A stretch of DNA of 64,000 nucleotides from Viscum album (taxonomy: Eukaryota; Streptophyta; Magnoliopsida; Santalales; Viscaceae), in the NCBI GenBank assembly GCA_963277665.1, contig OY728159.1, positions 1,018,863,343-1,018,927,342 of the forward strand, read 5' to 3'. Positions 26,046 through 38,159 of this stretch are shown here, piece by piece. The notes beneath the pieces were generated by a model, which saw only the letters and a program-made list of their open reading frames with translations, did not search any database and had not been told where the DNA came from. Numbering within the stretch: the stretch's first letter is position 1; the number at the start of each line of letters is the position of its first letter. The translations under genes were made by a program, and so were the position numbers.

Positions 26046-27471
26046 AAATTATGTTCTGTTCTAATATTATTGTTTATAATTATGATTAAATTGAGTCTGA
26101 TAAATGGATACACATTGTTCATTTTTTATATTATAGGAAATGGGTAGTAAGTAAGTAGATGATGACTCCTAGTTAATATTCTGATAATTAAGTGGGATTA
26201 TTCAAGTTTATATGTATTTGAATTCATGAATTAAGTTATATGAATCATGATGTATATTATTTTCATTAATAATTTTTAAAAATATATTGAATGGATCTAA
26301 TGACATTGGAAACTGATTTAATGGAAAGTTGATATTTTGATCATGTAAATGTATCCCTTAATGTGTTCCTAATGTTTATGAAATTGTGTCTATCTTGGAT
26401 AAAGAGATTATTGATACTGATAATATTAATTATATAGTATTTATGTCATTTTAAATATTATGGTATTTATTGAAAAATGGTTTTATGCTACCATTAATGA
26501 AGTTTTCAACATTTTTTGGATTTAAGGAATATATAAAATAATCATTTAAATATAAAATCATGCAGACCATTAATAATTATTTAAGTTAAATTTTGTTATT
26601 AACATATATCAAGGGTACACATGATAAAGGTATTCATAAGGTTGGTATGTGATAAACAAGAACTGCTTTAAGTTATATGTGGGAGAAATATTAATATGTT
26701 TTTTTAGATACTTAGGGACCTTTTTTATAATTTTTTATATTTTTCATATTTTTAAAAGGGTTTCAAGGTTAACCATTTATGGAATGTTTTAAGTTAAAAT
26801 TTAGATGTGGTGTTAGAAATTAAATTATTTTCTCAATATATGAGGATTTATGCATATTGGATTACCTCTGATAGCCATTTTTCTATGATGTTAACTAAAT
26901 ATATATGGAATGTCTTATCATTCTATTTATGGATCATAAGATAATTTAGTGCTTTAGAGTTAATTAATTCACCTTCATTTCGTAGAGTAAGAGATGAATT
27001 AGAAATTGATCAAGGTATAACCAAAGGGAAATACTGATAAAAACAAATGGAATGAAATCATGTAAGTAAATATACATGTGAAAATTCTTGAACTTTTTGA
27101 AATATATGTTTAAATATAATTTTATCTTGTTATCATACTTTTTAAGATATCGATGACCTTTTCATGCATATTTAGTTTATAGTTTTGTGGATGTTAAATT
27201 TCTCTAGATCACCCACTTTATCTTGATTAGTGATCTTTTTCAATCTCTATGGTTATTTATGTTTTTTCTTTCATATCCAAATCTTTACATCCTACATATT
27301 TTCTCCTATATGGAAACCTAGTTTTTTGTTACCTTGGGAAACTGTTATGTTTCCAACATTTTTCAAGTGAGGATTTACTATTCACTTTTTCGATGTGGGA
27401 TTATATGAGAGGAACTTCTGGGTAATAAACCTTTAATGACCTAGATGAATTTTTATGGGGAGATTTATTTT
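26046..27471 (+). other. 3' part of element B internal region, no recognised coding content
   Basis: These ~1.4 kb should hold pol in a full-length element, but I find none of the AP, RT, RNase H or integrase signatures that are easy to see in the other copies. A stop-interrupted stretch near 26840-27020 could be coding in origin, but no family is recognised. Confidence 0.45.
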
Positions 27472-27480
27472 AAAGGGGGT
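27472..27480 (+). promoter_or_regulatory. Polypurine tract of element B
   Basis: AAAGGGGGT lies 4 bp before the 3' LTR start TGTAACACCC. It would prime plus-strand DNA synthesis. It is the best preserved polypurine tract of the long-LTR family in the window. Confidence 0.75.
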
Positions 27481-28853
27481 ATATTGTAACACCCTTAGAT
27501 TTTATAAATTATTATTTTTGAATAAATTAAAATTCTTTGATGGATTTGATTACACACTGCTCAAAGTAATTCTTTCTTCATACACATCACCAATTTAAAC
27601 ATTCACTATACAAAACATAGATCTTATATTTCATTACATGAAACATTAATATTTAATTCTATTATATAAAACACCAATTTATTTTGGCAACATTCATTAC
27701 ATGGAATAATGAGTTTTACCAAACTAAAATACTACGAATATTATTATTAATATATTATTATAGTTTCAACCTAGCCATCAGAATAGAATTTTTAGAAAAT
27801 ATTAACACAATTTTAAAAATATGGTTTAAATTTTTTTTTAAATAAATAATTTGTTTATAAATTATTTATAAATTAGAGTAAGAACTATTTCGAAAAAAAG
27901 AAATTCATTTTCTGAAAAAAATATTTTTCTTCGCACAATCATTTTTTATCAAAATAAATTAAAAAAACTTTTGATGAATGATTTTAATTAAAATTATATA
28001 TTATATATTCAATAAACTATTTAACATTCTTCTTATGTGTTTACAATAAAATAGATAATAATAATTTTATTTTTGGGCATAAATAATATGTATTTTTCTA
28101 AATGGTAGTTTTATAACCTTTTGATGCCACACTTGTTTTAAAACTAAACTATGAAACTTTAATAAATTTTATTTGAAAAAATAAACATCAATTTTGAAAT
28201 ATTAAAGATAAAATTAGATTACGGTTAATATTTTGTATTTTTATGGGATGTTTTGTTTTTTGATGAATAGTGAAAAATATTGAATTTTAATTCAAGAATG
28301 ACTTTTCATATAATTTATTTATATAGATAAAATTTATTTTTATTTATTTTAAACTATATTTTGATAAATTATACATATATTCATCAAATTTGGTTATTTT
28401 AAAAAATTTCACATTGGCGTTTTATATAAAAACAATTGAATCTTTTGAAAAATTTAACTTTAAAAACTCATTTTTTTCTTCCCATTTATGGGATTAATTT
28501 TAAATTAATTTCTTTCACTTTTTAATTTGAATTTGAAGAAATGGATTCTATATTCTTAGTCAAAATAATTTATAATTTATAATAACTTTAACTTAATTTT
28601 TTACCAATATGATTAGTGAAAATAGTTAAAATTAATTACAACGATTAAGAGAAAAATGAGTTACGAGGGGACAAAATTTAAACATAAGGGGAGAAATTAC
28701 ATTGAATAATGTAAAAAAACATTTTATATAAATTTTTGACCATATGAAATATTTTATTGATTTTTGTTTCATTTTTTTAGTCACATGATGTATATGATAC
28801 CACCCAATAGTGTTTACCTTTTCTTATTTACCAGAATGTCACTCCTCCTTCGC

Positions 28854-28860
28854 TATAAAT
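28854..28860 (+). promoter_or_regulatory. LTR promoter TATA box, element B 3' LTR
   Basis: TATAAAT is followed by GGGAACTCACCCCCTCACTT. The same layout of TATA box plus pyrimidine-rich start region occurs at 62695 in the fresh LTR and at 48199 in LTR-3, so it is the likely transcription start region of the family. Confidence 0.6.
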
Positions 28861-29197
28861 GGGAACTCACCCCCTCACTTATTCACACATCTCAAGCCAT
28901 TTGTCTCATAAAAACTATTCAAAAATAGTCTCCCAAATTTCTTCCACTCAACCTATAATTTTCAATATTGTTATAAATCCAATCAAGGAAGTCTATTTGT
29001 GGAAACTAAAAGGAGTTACCCAAAGAATAAGTAGCATTAAAAAATGTGATTTTTTTTTATTCTCTTCTCTACCCCCATAAAATAATTATTATATAAATTT
29101 TATATAATAAATTATTTACCCTAACTATACTTATATATTTTATGTTATGTTTATAACTGACACCTCCATATATTTCCATTAATAGGGATGCAAAATC

Positions 29198-29626
29198 ACC
29201 ATTCATTTGTATTGTGGACTATCGCCTCGTGAACCAATGTCGTTCATTCATCATTTTCCACCTACCAAGGTTGGTAATAGTGTTTTGATTACTATTTTAA
29301 TATTATATTTTTTATATTTATGATTCCTTTTTTTATTTGGGAACTAATATATAACACATCCCTTCATTTATTTCTTTTTTTTGTGAGTACAATAACATTG
29401 TTTTTTGACGTGTGGACTGTCGTGACATCAGATCGATGTGATTATTTCACACATTACATGAAAATAATTAAGGATGGTTTTAATAAAAACATGTGATATA
29501 TATATCATGATAATGATAATTTAATGATAATATATACATATCATTTAATTTTTTTCATTCAATATGACAAAAAAATAGAAACATTGTTCATGTGTATGTA
29601 AGGCCTACCATCACTGTGAACGGTGT
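29198..29626 (+). repeat. Three hairpin repeats in the element B 3' LTR
   Basis: Copies lie at 29198-29240, 29394-29440 and 29582-29626, with the same ~190-bp spacing as in the other LTRs. The third has arms TTGTTCATG and TGTGAACGG. Confidence 0.7.
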
Positions 29627-32404
29627 ATTCTATTTATAATAAATAAATTTTATGGGTCACAATAAATACCAATTTAATGAATATATATGATATTTTTATC
29701 ATTTTGTACATTTTATAAGTCATTAAATCAAGGTCAATGTAAGTATAATAGAAATAACATGTCAAAACTTATATGAAAAACAATGTGGTTATCACCAGGA
29801 ATGCAACATAAACATAGAATTACTAATAAACAGGTAATATAATGTCATAAGAAAATATTATATGTTAGGAAATATATGGATAATTTTATCATATAGATTT
29901 ATAATAAAAAAAAATTTATTATACATGAGGTTTGAATTTCTATTAAGGATGTTGAGACTTAAGGTAAGGTGATTTCTTGTCTCACTTTTATTTCATTAAG
30001 AATTGTACCATATTCGAAACTTATTCTTTTCTATGGTGTAAATACTGCACATAAATTTATTTTATTATTATTATCCTTATAATTATTTTAATTTAAATAT
30101 TTTTTTCATGATCACTCTTTTATGGGGTTCATGCTAAAAAAGTTATCAAATCAGTAAAGTAATTTTGTCTCATTTTTATCATTTTCAGACACATGTTTTA
30201 TTATGCATATATATTCATTAAAGAGTTGAATATAATGACCCATTGAAAGGTTATATAATTAATCTTGTTATTTTCATGATATGTTATGCCTCATGTAATA
30301 TTATTCCTTTATAGGTATTTTGACTCAATGTTACCAAAGAGGTAAGAGTTTATTGCTACAATCTCATCATTTATTAGGATTATTTATTTTTAGATTTCCA
30401 TTGATGAAATATAATGATTCATATCTAAATAAATATAATTAATTTTATTCTCCACCATTTATTCAATATATATATATATATATATAATGGTATCATTTTT
30501 TATCTCTATTTTACTTAATATAATAAATAATGTGTTTTTGTGAAAATATGGATTTATTTCCCCCTTCAGTCAAAAATCTATTTTCATTAAAAACCATGTT
30601 TTAAAAAAATTGTCTTAAAAAATATTATAATATTGTTCGATGATTATTTTCAAAAAATTTACACAAGAATTTCCTTTTATATAAATGGGTTGTAAAAAGG
30701 AATCTTTTTTTTCATCTTCTGATCGAGGAATGTTTCTGAACTTTTTAAGGTGAAAAATGAATGTTTGGTATGTATGGAATTATACAACATCATGATCATC
30801 GTTTATTTGAATGCTTCATTAAAATTTTACAAAATTTTTTATTTTCAGAATTATTTTTTTCTTAATTTTCTAGAATGTCCTTTTTTTAATGTGGTTTTCA
30901 GAGAAAACATTTTTCAAAAATATTTTATATTTAAAAATTATTTTAAATTATTTTCAAATCATCGTTAATATTTTTTCAATGTTTATTTTAAAAGAAAAGG
31001 ATTTCAATGATTTAAAATCTGACTTTATATGTTTTAAAACCTATTTTTAAATATAATTGTTTTATAAAAAAATTCTGATTTAAAAAAAAAAAATCAAAGT
31101 GAAATGTATATTTCCACAAGAAATGTTTTAAATTATTTTAAAAAAACTTTTTTATTTTTAAAAGTTGTTTTAAAATAAAATAATTTTGAAAATTTTTTAT
31201 ATCTTAAGAAATGATTCTTTTAAAAAGGATATTTTCCATAATAAATGATCTGAGTTATCATTCAAAATAATTCTCTTTCTAAAATGAAATTATTTGATAT
31301 AGTTTGTTATTTATAGGGGATATAATCCAAGGACAAGATTCTTATTATTTCTTTGAGTGGTTTATGTTTAAGATGAAAATATTATTATAAGACCCAATTC
31401 TCTTCTATGGGTTATATCATGATAAAAACTTATGAAACTTTCTTTCATTCATGGGTTAATCTATGACGAAAGGATTATGAAACTTTTCTATTTTCCTATG
31501 TTATAATGAAATATTATATATACCCATTTCATTTCATGGGTTATGATATGATTTTTAGGAAAACCGTCTCATTTTATGGGTCATGATATGATAAATATTT
31601 TATTATCTTGTGGAACACATATGTATGATTTAATTATATGATGTGTGTGACCTATAACTCCCTCCAAAGAATTGGGAAAATATTTTTATCTCATCACATA
31701 TACATGGTTGGAATGGGGAGTAAAATTGGTTTAACAATAAAGAGCTAGAACTAGGAATAAACTTGATTCAGTAATACAAGGTTGGAATAGGAAGTGAACC
31801 TAGATCTATAAAATTGGGTTGGAATGGGAGGAGAACCAGATTCAGTAATATAGGACTAGAATAGAGAGTAAACCTAGTTTAGTAAAATAATATTTCATTT
31901 AATATGGTCTTCATAGTGATCCTTGAATAATATGGAAATAATTTTTATATTCTTAGGTATATTCCCCAAATTATGTGTCTTATTCATATTTGATTCTATC
32001 ATTTCTCATGTTATTGATTCCTTTATGATTTATGTCTTATGTGCTGCCAATAATTATTCCATGACTAATGAGTATGATCTTTGATATGTTGGGTACGATC
32101 TTCAGATTTTATGACCATGTTATCATACACTTATGTTCATGTTTGGCTTATGTGTCTCCTTTATTTACACCTAGTAGACATTATATCTCATTATTTCTTA
32201 TGTTTCCTTTCCCAATTTATGAAGAAAGTTTTAACTAGGATTACTAAATGGGATGTTCTTTGTGGGAAACATTAAATATCTTGTGTTCTCAGTTTTTAAA
32301 GGCACTAAAATATTATTGTCCGAATGCATATATTTGGGTGATGTAATGAATATTCATCTTAAAATATGTAATATCAATATATGTTAATCCTTGATCAAAA
32401 TAAT

Positions 32405-32900
32405 AATTATAGATCACATAACATGGGTATAATTTGAGGTGGTGACATAGTTTGTGATACTATGGGGTCTGTTATTATAGCTATTAGTGCTTTCTCTGGG
32501 AATGATAATATCACAAGCTTTAAGTAAGGCTGATTCTTAAATATCTTTATCATTTTATGTTAAATAACATTGACATTGTTATGGTCAAAACAGACTCAAA
32601 AATAATCCATAACTCCTTGGTTGGCCTGAGTCCCATCATGTGGTATGTCTCCAATAATATTTATAATTATAGGATCCTCATTAATAATTTAATGGTATTG
32701 ATTCATACATAGTCATAGAGTAACCAAATATTTTTATAACATAGAAGGACGCTCAAGGTGTGTTGGTTACATTATTTTTCACTTTTGGTTTTTCCCCAAG
32801 TAAGTGTGGACCTAGTTCAAGGGGATTCCCTTGGGCTTCACTATTTCATAGCACCGTGATATATATATCTTCCTTTGTATCCTAGAAACAACCCTCATTG
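32405..32900. other. Unclassified segment right of element B
   Basis: No gene or LTR match was seen. This is probably the other half of the insertion represented by 19011-20026. Base composition is somewhat less AT-rich around 32600-32880. Confidence 0.4.
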
Positions 32901-33108
32901 TTAATTAAATAATATAAATATTAGAGTATAACAAGGGGATTACATATATAGAACATAATGGGGGACTCTTATGAACCAATTTTTTTATGTCCAAGCTTCC
33001 AAAGATACTAGAAAAATACAATTCTAGTGTGGATCATTATGATATAAAATGAATATTAATCTAATAAGATGTAATATCTACTAATAGAAAAGTATTTTTC
33101 ACTATAGT
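32901..33108 (+). repeat. LTR-2, last segment
   Basis: It resumes the LTR-2 sequence lost at about 19010. AACATAATGGGGGACTCTTA at 32951 matches 3436-3460 of LTR-1 and 50784-50800 of LTR-3, followed by TAATAAGATGTAATATCTA near the LTR end. About 250 bp of LTR between the two LTR-2 parts appears to be missing. Confidence 0.7.
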
Positions 33109-33530
33109 TTTATTATATAAAGGCTTAGTGAACATTTGGAAACTAAAATGAGAAACCATTAGAGAGAAACCAAGGTAAAATTATAAGTATCAAATAACAT
33201 CCTAAAGTTTTGGTGATGACCATGAATGAATTAGGTTAAAACCAAGGTTTCATATATTTAAAAGAAGCTATCATGATTTAGATATCCTAAAATGATTTAT
33301 TATGATTTATCAATCTGATAAAAGATTCATAATGGTCATTCTAACCATTTTGGTTTTATTATGGTATTTAAGATAGAATGATAAAGTTGATGTGGTAATT
33401 GGTAAGCTCGGATAATGATGTTCCCTATTTTTATTTAGTTATATGTATTCCTATATATTAGGAAAATTATTAGGGAATATAATTCATATCATTTATTATT
33501 AGATGTTTAATTTTTAGTGTAAACCCCTAA
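33109..33530 (+). other. Leader of internal region 2, no gag
   Basis: It aligns with 3595-3920, including GTGATGACCATGAATGAATT at 33212, and passes straight into AP coding sequence. It has the same gag-less junction as internal region 1. Confidence 0.6.
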
Positions 33531-34600
33531 TGATGTGATTGTTCCATATCAAGTCTGTGATTCTTCCCCAGTTCAAGTTTGTGGGAATGTTCTTCTTGAA
33601 AATATTTTTATTCTCTCTATGGTGTAATTTTATGTTAACTTGGGAATGGATTGGATTATTTATATAAATTCCATGTCAATTACTGAGGAAGGGAAGTTAT
33701 GTATGATATTAAAAAATAACATATCATTGTCTATCAGTGTGAAGATAAATTTGAACTTACTATGGAAATGGCATCCATTGTATGGGTCTAGATTCTTATT
33801 CAAAAGGGGTTATTATCACAAATGGTTGGGGAGAAACACAACATATAATACATTAGTATTATACAATAGTTTATTGATGTCTTCCAATATTAATTGTCTG
33901 GTCTTCCATCAAATCATAATTTTGAGTTCTCAATAGAACTCCTGCCTATTTCTATACCTATTTCAAATAATCCAAATAGAATAGCTCTGATTGAGTTGTA
34001 AGAATTGAAAAAGAAACACCAATGGAATATTGACATGGGATACATTCATCCAATTATGTCACCATGGGGGCACTTATTCTTTTGTTTTTAAGAATAAATA
34101 TGTATCAATTTCTCCAAACATTGATTATTGAGATGACTACCAAGAATAAGTATCCTCTACCCCATATTTAAGACTTTATTGATAAACTAAATGATTCTAT
34201 ATAATTTTCTAAGACTGGTCATCATTATGGATATCGTTAATTGAGTATCCATAAGGAGGATATACCCAAGATAAAATTCCATAGAATAAATGGATGCTAT
34301 TAATTTATAGTGATTCCATTTGTTCTTACTAATTCCCTTGTTATCATCATGGATTTAAAGAAAGGTGTTTTTTTTATTTCACTGATCAATTTTTGTGGTC
34401 TTTATAATTGAAATTATTATACATTAAATGATAAAGGAATACCATGAAGATCATTACATTATTTTTATAAATACCCTAAGGAAGGACAATCGTTATGAAA
34501 AATTTCACAAGTGTCATTTATAACTTCAAATATTTTCATTCTTGGGTCATATAATCTGAAGTGAGGGTATATCAATAGATCCTGCAAAGAAAAAAGTTAT
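33531..34600 (+). pseudogene. Ty3/gypsy AP and reverse transcriptase remnant, internal region 2
   Basis: Protease is recognisable near 33590-33660, where the Gly-Met-Asp-Trp of the family GMDWL motif survives as MGMDWI. RT follows from about 34060 in several frames, with counterparts of SKIDLRSGYHQLRI (here YIIF*DWSSLW-like text) and the block ending near 34560 (HSWVI*). Nucleotide alignment with 3920-5070 confirms identity. Stops and frameshifts are frequent and the catalytic box is not legible. Confidence 0.75.
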
Positions 34601-35373
34601 TGATTATTGGCCTTGACCAACCAATGTTATTGAGATTCATCATCTTCTTGGTTTGAATGTATTCTATTAGTGTTTTTAGAGTATTTCTCATAACATTCTA
34701 ATCCACCCACTTCCAAAGGGAGACAGGTCTCTTTAGATAGATTAACGTAAAGAAAATATTAGGGAACTCAGGTAGAAGTTAGGTTGTTCACCTGTACTTA
34801 AATTACCCTATAGTAGTCAAGGGTTTTAAAACTATAGTGATTCATCAAATAATTTATTAGGATTAATTATTATGTAAAATGATATGATGATAGATTATGA
34901 ATCACTCTGATTTAAGGATAAGAGATATTACCCAACTCAAGATTTGAATTTTTCTAGGGTAATTTTTGCATCGAATAAATAGAGGAATTATATTTAAGGG
35001 GAAAGGTGTGATATATATATATACATATATACATATATATATATATATATCTCATAAAAGGATATAGTATATTTTCACATATAAATATTTGAATATGAAC
35101 TAGGTAATATGGTTATATCTTATTATAGATTACGACCACTCAATATATTACCACCCTAGGAATGAGAATAAGGTGGAAGATGCTCTAAGTTCAAAAATCA
35201 TGTTATCTTATATATGATAAGGATTATAAAATTTACAATATTTCTAGATTTGAAAAGGGTTGATTTTTAAATCCAAAATGATGGGGAGAAATATTATCTG
35301 TCTGAAAGGATTCTTCAACCATTTATCCAAGTGATGATTAAAGAGTCCCCAAAAGAAGATATAAATCTATATA
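34601..35373 (+). pseudogene. Ty3/gypsy RNase H remnant, internal region 2
   Basis: Nucleotide alignment with 5090-5840 shows the RT-RNase H connection, then the NKVEDALS remnant near 35160-35190 (family: NVVADALS). A (TA)n/(CATATA)n tract of about 45 bp interrupts it at 35010-35050. It is broken off at 35374 by the CACTA element; integrase resumes after 45145. Confidence 0.7.
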
Positions 35374-35420
35374 CACTAATGAACAAATTCGTAGTGGCAG
35401 TTTATTTGTACTAGTTTTAA
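35374..35420 (+). repeat. Left terminal inverted repeat of the CACTA element
   Basis: CACTA starts at 35374. TAGTGGCAGTT, about 18 bp in, is matched in inverted orientation at the right end (about 45121-45131). Confidence 0.7.
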
Positions 35421-35559
35421 TAACCTCTTCTAAATAAATCGAATTTGAAAATTTTATAATATTTTGGAATTTATAGTGAACTGCTTCTCTATTTCTTTTA
35501 TTTTAACATTTAGCGGTGGTTTTATTAAAACATCAACTTAATGTTTTCAAAAAACCTAA

Positions 35560-36020
35560 TTTGACCCCACCCCCTCCCCATTATCCTAGATACACCTCCT
35601 CCCAACACCCCACACCCTCCACGATCCCTCATTAAGGATGCACCTCCATTGTCCTCCTTTCTTCTTTCCGCCCGACGCCACCACCACTCCCCCCTTCTCC
35701 CTTGAGCCCTCACCGGCCACCTCCCCCTCACTACGTACCTTCTACTAAGACCTCAATTCCCCCTCACTGTTGGCTGCTCCCCCCTCTTAGACCACTCCCC
35801 CATCTCCACCAAGTACCCCTCTCCCTCGACCGCTCACCACTCCCCCATAACCACTGGTTTCTCCCCCCTTCTCCCCCAAACAACCCCCTCTCCCTCAAGC
35901 CCTCACTACCACACCCCTTTCCCCCTCACCATAGTTCCTAAATCCCTACCCCAAACTCTCTCTTTCCACCTTACAGTTCTTTCCACCACTGATTTTCCCC
36001 CTTAATGACACTCCCTACCA
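35560..36020. other. C-rich block inside the CACTA element
   Basis: This is a sharp composition break in otherwise AT-rich DNA. The plus strand is dominated by C runs and CCCTC/CACTCCCCC units, repeating loosely every ~45-50 bp (for example CTCACCGGCCACC and CTCACCACTCCCCC). Frames on both strands stay open (35525-35731 minus, 35702-35941 plus) mainly because C-rich DNA lacks stop codons. The peptides are low-complexity Pro/Ser/His or Arg/Gly. I treat it as non-coding 5' sequence of the transposon. Confidence 0.55.
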
Positions 36021-38159
36021 AGACCTAATGACTGCAACCAAATCCATCTTCATACTTTCTAAATCGTTCATTATGGTAAATTTTCCATATTTTCGATATT
36101 TTGGTTCCTAGAGGGGTTTGAGTTTATTTTTTATTTATGTTGCATGTTTAATTAGTAGAAATATCAATAAATTCTATGTTTAATTATTTTTAATTTTAAT
36201 AAATTACATGGTTAATGTTATTTATGACTATTTAATTGTATTTATTATAAAATTTAATGTATAATAAGTAGAATAATGTTTTATAGTTAAGAATTTAATT
36301 AAATTTAAAGTTTATTATTATGAAAATTCATACAATGTTATAATTATTATGAATATCAATAAGTTTCATATTTAATTTATAATTAAATATTTTATTTTAA
36401 AACTACTAATTATGGATTAAAATATTTTATAATAATACATTAATACTATAATTTTTTTTAATTAATAGTTTCATTAGTATTATTTTTTATGTGATGAATC
36501 CAAAATGAAACATAGTTTTCAGAAAAACATGTGATGTGAATCATATCATTTTAAAACATTTTTTTATGTAATTTAAAAAATTTTGAAACAAATTTGGGAC
36601 TTTTTATATTGAATTTTGTTTTATTTCTTTGACTTATTTTAAAACATTAATGGTTTTAAAGATGGTTTTTTAAGTATCAATGATGGTTTCTTCATGGGTT
36701 GTAATAAGTATTTCAAAGAGGGTTTTTAGGTGAATGATTTTTGTAAATATTTTTAAATAACCATTGATGATTTAATAATGAAATTATTGTTGTAATTTAA
36801 AGAGGACTTGGACTTTTAGAAATGTATTTTTTTGGTCTTCAAAATTAGACAAAAAACTTTTGTGTTCAAAAAGGGGAAAATATTTTTATTATATATTTAC
36901 ATTAATAAAATATGTTTTGAGCACTTTATTTAAAATAATTATTTTAATGGTAAATAGAAAAAAAAATTAATCCTATTTTAAATGTGGTGGTTATATTTTT
37001 AGGCATGTTTATTTTTTTAATTTAGATTCATTTGATTTGAGTCATGAAGTATTTCATCTATGAGACTATGTTTCATGTTGTTTTTATTTTTCTCCGTAAA
37101 AGTTATTGTGGAAAAGAATAAAATTAATTTCTTTTGTGATAATCTATATTATTATTCTTTTATCCATATAAGTATAGTTCAATTTTAAAATAGTGATGTT
37201 TATATAATTTGGTACAAATTATTCCCAATCCAAGAGTATATGACATTTATTTGGTGGTTCTTTATTTGTGAGATGTTTCGGTTTTTATCCTTGATTTTTT
37301 ATATCAATAGAATATTGATTATCTGTGTTATGATATGGGTCTTATCCTAAATTTTTTAATCCATTTCCCGCTACCATGAATATATTTTATATTTTTTTAA
37401 GGAAGGAATTTTAAATCATGAATAAAAGAGAATATGTCTCAATATAGCACATTGTCAAGTTCTTGTTTTGAGATACAACAAATATTGATTTTCATAATTA
37501 TAAAAGGAAGATCTAGATATAGAAAAATCATGTTTCAATAATGTAAAACAATAATTAATAATTTGAAATGTAGAGAAGTTGGAGATCAATTTTTTAATTG
37601 AATCATTTTCATGTTGAATTTGTAACATGTTGAATCAAGACCCTACCATGGTCAATGACGAATTTGGGTGATATTTACATTTTATTAAACATGTTTGATT
37701 AACAATTTTTGTCTTACATCTAATATGTATATAGAGAAAAGTGATAGTGCAATACCTATGGATAAAAGATAAGTTAATTTACCTCAAAACACACCTCTGT
37801 ATGAGAAGGGTTTAGAAGAATTATTAGATTAAGAAATTGAAAACTGGTCAATCGATGCATGAATAGAATGTATGTGTCCTGATTATAAATACAAGTGATG
37901 GTTTAATAGAAATGAATTATATGAGAATTTTATATTGAAATAGTTTCTTTCTCGATATGTACATTTAATTTGGCATGGTGAATCAAATGTTATGTAAAGT
38001 AAAAAAACAATGACAATACTATTAATGAAACACAAAGTGACCCGGCAGAGGAGAATTTGATCGAAATTTTTTAAACGATGCATTTGGTTTTTTTAAAAAC
38101 AATTTCCAAGATTTTAATAGATCATCATAGCCTTTAGTTTATATTGAGATATTTAATCT
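36021..38159. other. CACTA region upstream of the transposase, unassigned
   Basis: AT-rich sequence without recognisable protein motifs. It may contain the promoter, first exons and introns of the transposase, given its position, but splice sites cannot be supported. Confidence 0.35.

Larger units (their letters stand above)
20027..32399 (+). mobile_element. Element B: Ty3/gypsy element with ~4.9-kb LTRs and a gag-only internal region
   Basis: Two LTRs of nearly equal length (20027-24957 and 27485-32399) align throughout, for example 20400-20570 with 27855-28030. Between them lie a PBS, a leader, a gag remnant and a polypurine tract, but no RT, RNase H or integrase is recognisable in the ~2.5-kb internal region. 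ATAAT is found just before the 5' LTR and at 32400-32404, a possible 5-bp target duplication, but it is weak evidence in such AT-rich DNA. The element resembles large non-autonomous derivatives that depend on pol from relatives. Confidence 0.75.
27485..32399 (+). repeat. 3' LTR of element B
   Basis: It begins with an intact TGTAACACCC. It carries a TATA box (CTATAAATGG near 28853), three hairpin repeats (29198-29626), a (TA)n run near 30465-30486, the ~55-bp array (31385-31605) and the GTGAAC/TTCAGTAATA array (31700-31890). Length agrees with the 5' LTR within tens of bases. The exact end is uncertain by about 10 bp. Confidence 0.8.

Noticed and set aside
33640..33936. 98-residue plus-strand frame as a possible host gene
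   Set aside because: Its start matches the gypsy protease GMDW motif and it lies in register with the pol remnant of internal region 2; it is decayed retroelement sequence.
35010..35050. TA/CATATA dinucleotide tract as a regulatory element
   Set aside because: It is a simple microsatellite within decayed RNase H sequence; similar tracts occur at several places without conserved context.
35525..35941. Overlapping open frames on both strands in the C-rich block (Arg/Gly-rich minus, Pro/Ser/His-rich plus)
   Set aside because: The frames are open because C-rich DNA has few stop codons. The peptides are low complexity with no family resemblance, and the block lies in the non-coding 5' part of a CACTA element.
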